Source: an uncultured Clostridia bacterium | GTDB lineage: Bacteria; Bacillota; Clostridia; Lachnospirales; Lachnospiraceae | Direction of reading: 5' to 3' | Length of the DNA: 64,000 nucleotides | Assembly: GCA_947303805.1 (NCBI GenBank) | Contig: CAMYZE010000003.1 | Span: 124,001-188,000 of the forward strand | Part shown: positions 62,667 through 64,000 of the stretch, one piece after another | How positions within the stretch are numbered: the first letter of the stretch is position 1 | Layout: every line of letters starts with the position of its first letter | The notes under the pieces: generated by a model | What the model saw: only the letters and a program-made list of their open reading frames with translations | Database searches by the model: none | Told to the model about the DNA's origin: nothing | Translations under genes and position numbers: made by a program

Positions 62667-63881
62667 TTACTTATCTGTAAGACACTCAACGCCAGGAAGT
62701 GGCTCTCCCTTTAAGAAATCAAGAGTTGCTCCTCCACCTGTAGATACGTGAGTCATCTTATCAGCAAGTTTGAATTGGTTTACTGCTGAAGCAGAATCTC
62801 CGCCTCCTACAATAGTGACTGCATCCTTTTTCATAGACATACATTTTGCTATACAATATGTACCAACAGCAAACTTCTGATTTTCGAAAAGTCCTACTGG
62901 TCCATTCCAAAGAATAGTTTTTGCTTTCATGATCTCTTCCATGATAATTTTATCAGTTTTTGGACCTGCATCGTATCCTGAATAATTCTTGTCAAGTTTA
63001 TCAAGATCAAATACTTTAGTTTTAATATTTGGATCTGTGAGTGGTTCTGGGAAATGATCTGCTCCTACACAGTCAACTGGAAGAACTAATTTCTTTCCAA
63101 GTCTCTTTGCCTTTTCAACCATCTCCATACAGTAATCAATCTTACTCTCATCCAAAAGTGATTTTCCTACTTCATATCCAAATCCCTTCATAAATGTATA
63201 AGACATACCACCAGCTACAATAACTACATCTGATCTATCAAGAGCCTTATCTATAACTTTTAACTTGTCAGCAATCTTAGAACCGCCAAGTATTGTTAAG
63301 AATGGTCTCTTTGGGTTGTCTATATAGTTGCAAAGTTTGTCGAGCTCAGCTTTAATAAGATATCCTCCTACAGCCTCATCTACAAACTTAGTTACTCCAT
63401 AATTAGAACAATGTGCTCTATGGCAAGTTCCAAATGCATCTCCTACAAATATATCGCAAAGTGAAGCAAGCTCTTTAGAGAAGTTATCTTCATTTTTACT
63501 CTCTTCATCTCTCCATCTTGTATTTTGAAGCATAGCAATTTGGCCATCTTTCATAGCATCAACTTCTGCTTTTACATGCTCATCGACGACTCTGTCGCTA
63601 CCTATAAACTTAATTGGCATCTTGAGTGTCTTAGAAAGAGCCTTACAAACTGGCTCAATATCTTGTCTCTTCTCAGGTTTTCCTAAGTGAGAGCAAACTA
63701 CCACTCTTGCTCCATGAGTAGCTAAATATTTTATTGTAGGAATTGATGCTCTAATTCTTTGATCATCTGTGATCTTCCCATCATGAATAGGCACATTCAA
63801 ATCACATCTCAAAAGAACTCTCTTTCCTTTAAAGTTTTTTACATCTTCAATAGTTTTTTTATTAAACTTATTCTTAGCCAT
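62667..63881 (-). CDS. pgk: Phosphoglycerate kinase
   Basis: A 404-residue glycolytic enzyme: KRVLLRCDLNVPIHDGKITDDQRI, HLGKPE, NTRWRDEESKNE, GDAFGTCHRAHCSNYGV, VAGGMSYTFMKG, NGPVGLFENQKFAVGT and IVGGGDSASAVNQF. It makes ATP from 1,3-bisphosphoglycerate. It lies directly downstream of gap (11 bases) in the standard gap-pgk operon. The ATG follows AAGGAG. Confidence 0.97.
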   Translation of the reverse strand: MAKNKFNKKTIEDVKNFKGKRVLLRCDLNVPIHDGKITDDQRIRASIPTIKYLATHGARVVVCSHLGKPEKRQDIEPVCKALSKTLKMPIKFIGSDRVVDEHVKAEVDAMKDGQIAMLQNTRWRDEESKNEDNFSKELASLCDIFVGDAFGTCHRAHCSNYGVTKFVDEAVGGYLIKAELDKLCNYIDNPKRPFLTILGGSKIADKLKVIDKALDRSDVVIVAGGMSYTFMKGFGYEVGKSLLDESKIDYCMEMVEKAKRLGKKLVLPVDCVGADHFPEPLTDPNIKTKVFDLDKLDKNYSGYDAGPKTDKIIMEEIMKAKTILWNGPVGLFENQKFAVGTYCIAKCMSMKKDAVTIVGGGDSASAVNQFKLADKMTHVSTGGGATLDFLKGEPLPGVECLTDK

Positions 63882-63891
63882 ATTCTTCTCC

Positions 63892-64000
63892 TTATTTTAT
63901 AAGACTTGCAAAATATTTACCAGTTCTTATCATTTGTGATGTGTATGAATTTTCATTGTCATACCATGCTACAGTGCAAACTTCATAGAGGTTGTCATCT
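63892..64000 (-). CDS. gap: Glyceraldehyde-3-phosphate dehydrogenase, C-terminal end
   Basis: Only the last 36 codons are in the window: DDNLYEVCTVAWYDNENSYTSQMIRTG, ending at the TAA at 63892-63894. VAWYDNE(M/N)xY is the C-terminal signature of Gap. The 5' end lies beyond the right edge. Confidence 0.88.
   Translation of the reverse strand, partial: DDNLYEVCTVAWYDNENSYTSQMIRTGKYFASLIK

Overview
The window comes from a low-GC Gram-positive anaerobe, most likely a member of the Clostridia. The right-hand chromosomal part shows this: gap-pgk order, LepA, a 1424-residue 2-hydroxyacyl-CoA dehydratase activator fusion, a DUF3881 protein typical of Lachnospiraceae-like genomes, and A+T-rich codon use. 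I cannot name the species. The window splits into an integrated element (about 1-46,950 and probably continuing off the left edge) and host chromosome (about 47,180-64,000). The junction lies in comM (yifB): the gene is intact for about 350 residues and then runs into unrelated, repeat-rich sequence.

Element, region by region. (i) 1-4,300: two short operons of tiny leftward genes with an extreme purine bias on the coding strand, near-identical ribosome binding sites, and a duplicated promoter/operator unit at the head of each operon. (ii) 4,385-15,041: a phage replication module transcribed leftward. It holds an RNA polymerase sigma-like regulator, a SNF2 helicase, a DUF669-like protein, a family B DNA polymerase, a HAD phosphatase, a primase-helicase, a VRR-NUC nuclease, an ArpU/DUF1492-like regulator, an HNH nuclease and a tRNA-Met. 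(iii) 15,361-18,736: a lysogeny-type control module with an XRE repressor and a large ImmA/IrrE-type protease with its own HTH. (iv) 18,900-20,200: small accessory genes. (v) 20,199-25,933: a restriction-modification island with two candidate PD-(D/E)XK nucleases, two cytosine-C5 methyltransferases, an unknown partner, and two divergently transcribed HhH-GPD DNA glycosylase-like genes whose promoters look leaderless. (vi) 26,000-32,570: a lipoprotein, an NYN-domain RNase, a heavy-metal-associated protein, and a secreted DNA/RNA non-specific endonuclease toxin with a candidate immunity gene. (vii) 32,830-44,076: a tightly packed twelve- to thirteen-gene leftward operon combining a HerA-type ATPase, a WHH-type HNH nuclease, a YceG-like protein, a TelA-like protein and several coiled-coil proteins. 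Two paralogous small HTH regulators sit at 32.4 kb and 44.0 kb, each behind the same pair of palindromic operators with identical spacing. (viii) 44,271-46,891: a DUF2130 protein and small accessory genes.

I see no integrase, terminase or virion gene; if the element is a prophage these lie to the left. The 32.8-44.1 kb operon is the best candidate for an undescribed system: DNA-translocating ATPase, nuclease, stress-associated TelA/YceG pair and dedicated regulators suggest anti-phage or stress-triggered DNA processing. The restriction-modification island with two glycosylases is the second candidate.

The chromosomal part carries housekeeping genes: dehydratase activator, RmlC-like epimerase, RluA-family pseudouridine synthase, DUF4349 lipoprotein, DUF1461 membrane protein, DUF3881 protein, GIY-YIG protein, TrxB, an SDR, a TauE/SafE permease, a PotD-like lipoprotein, LepA, Pgk and the tail of Gap. 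A short dispersed repeat recurs in its intergenic gaps. All start sites, domain calls and functions are inferred from sequence by eye; no database search was run.
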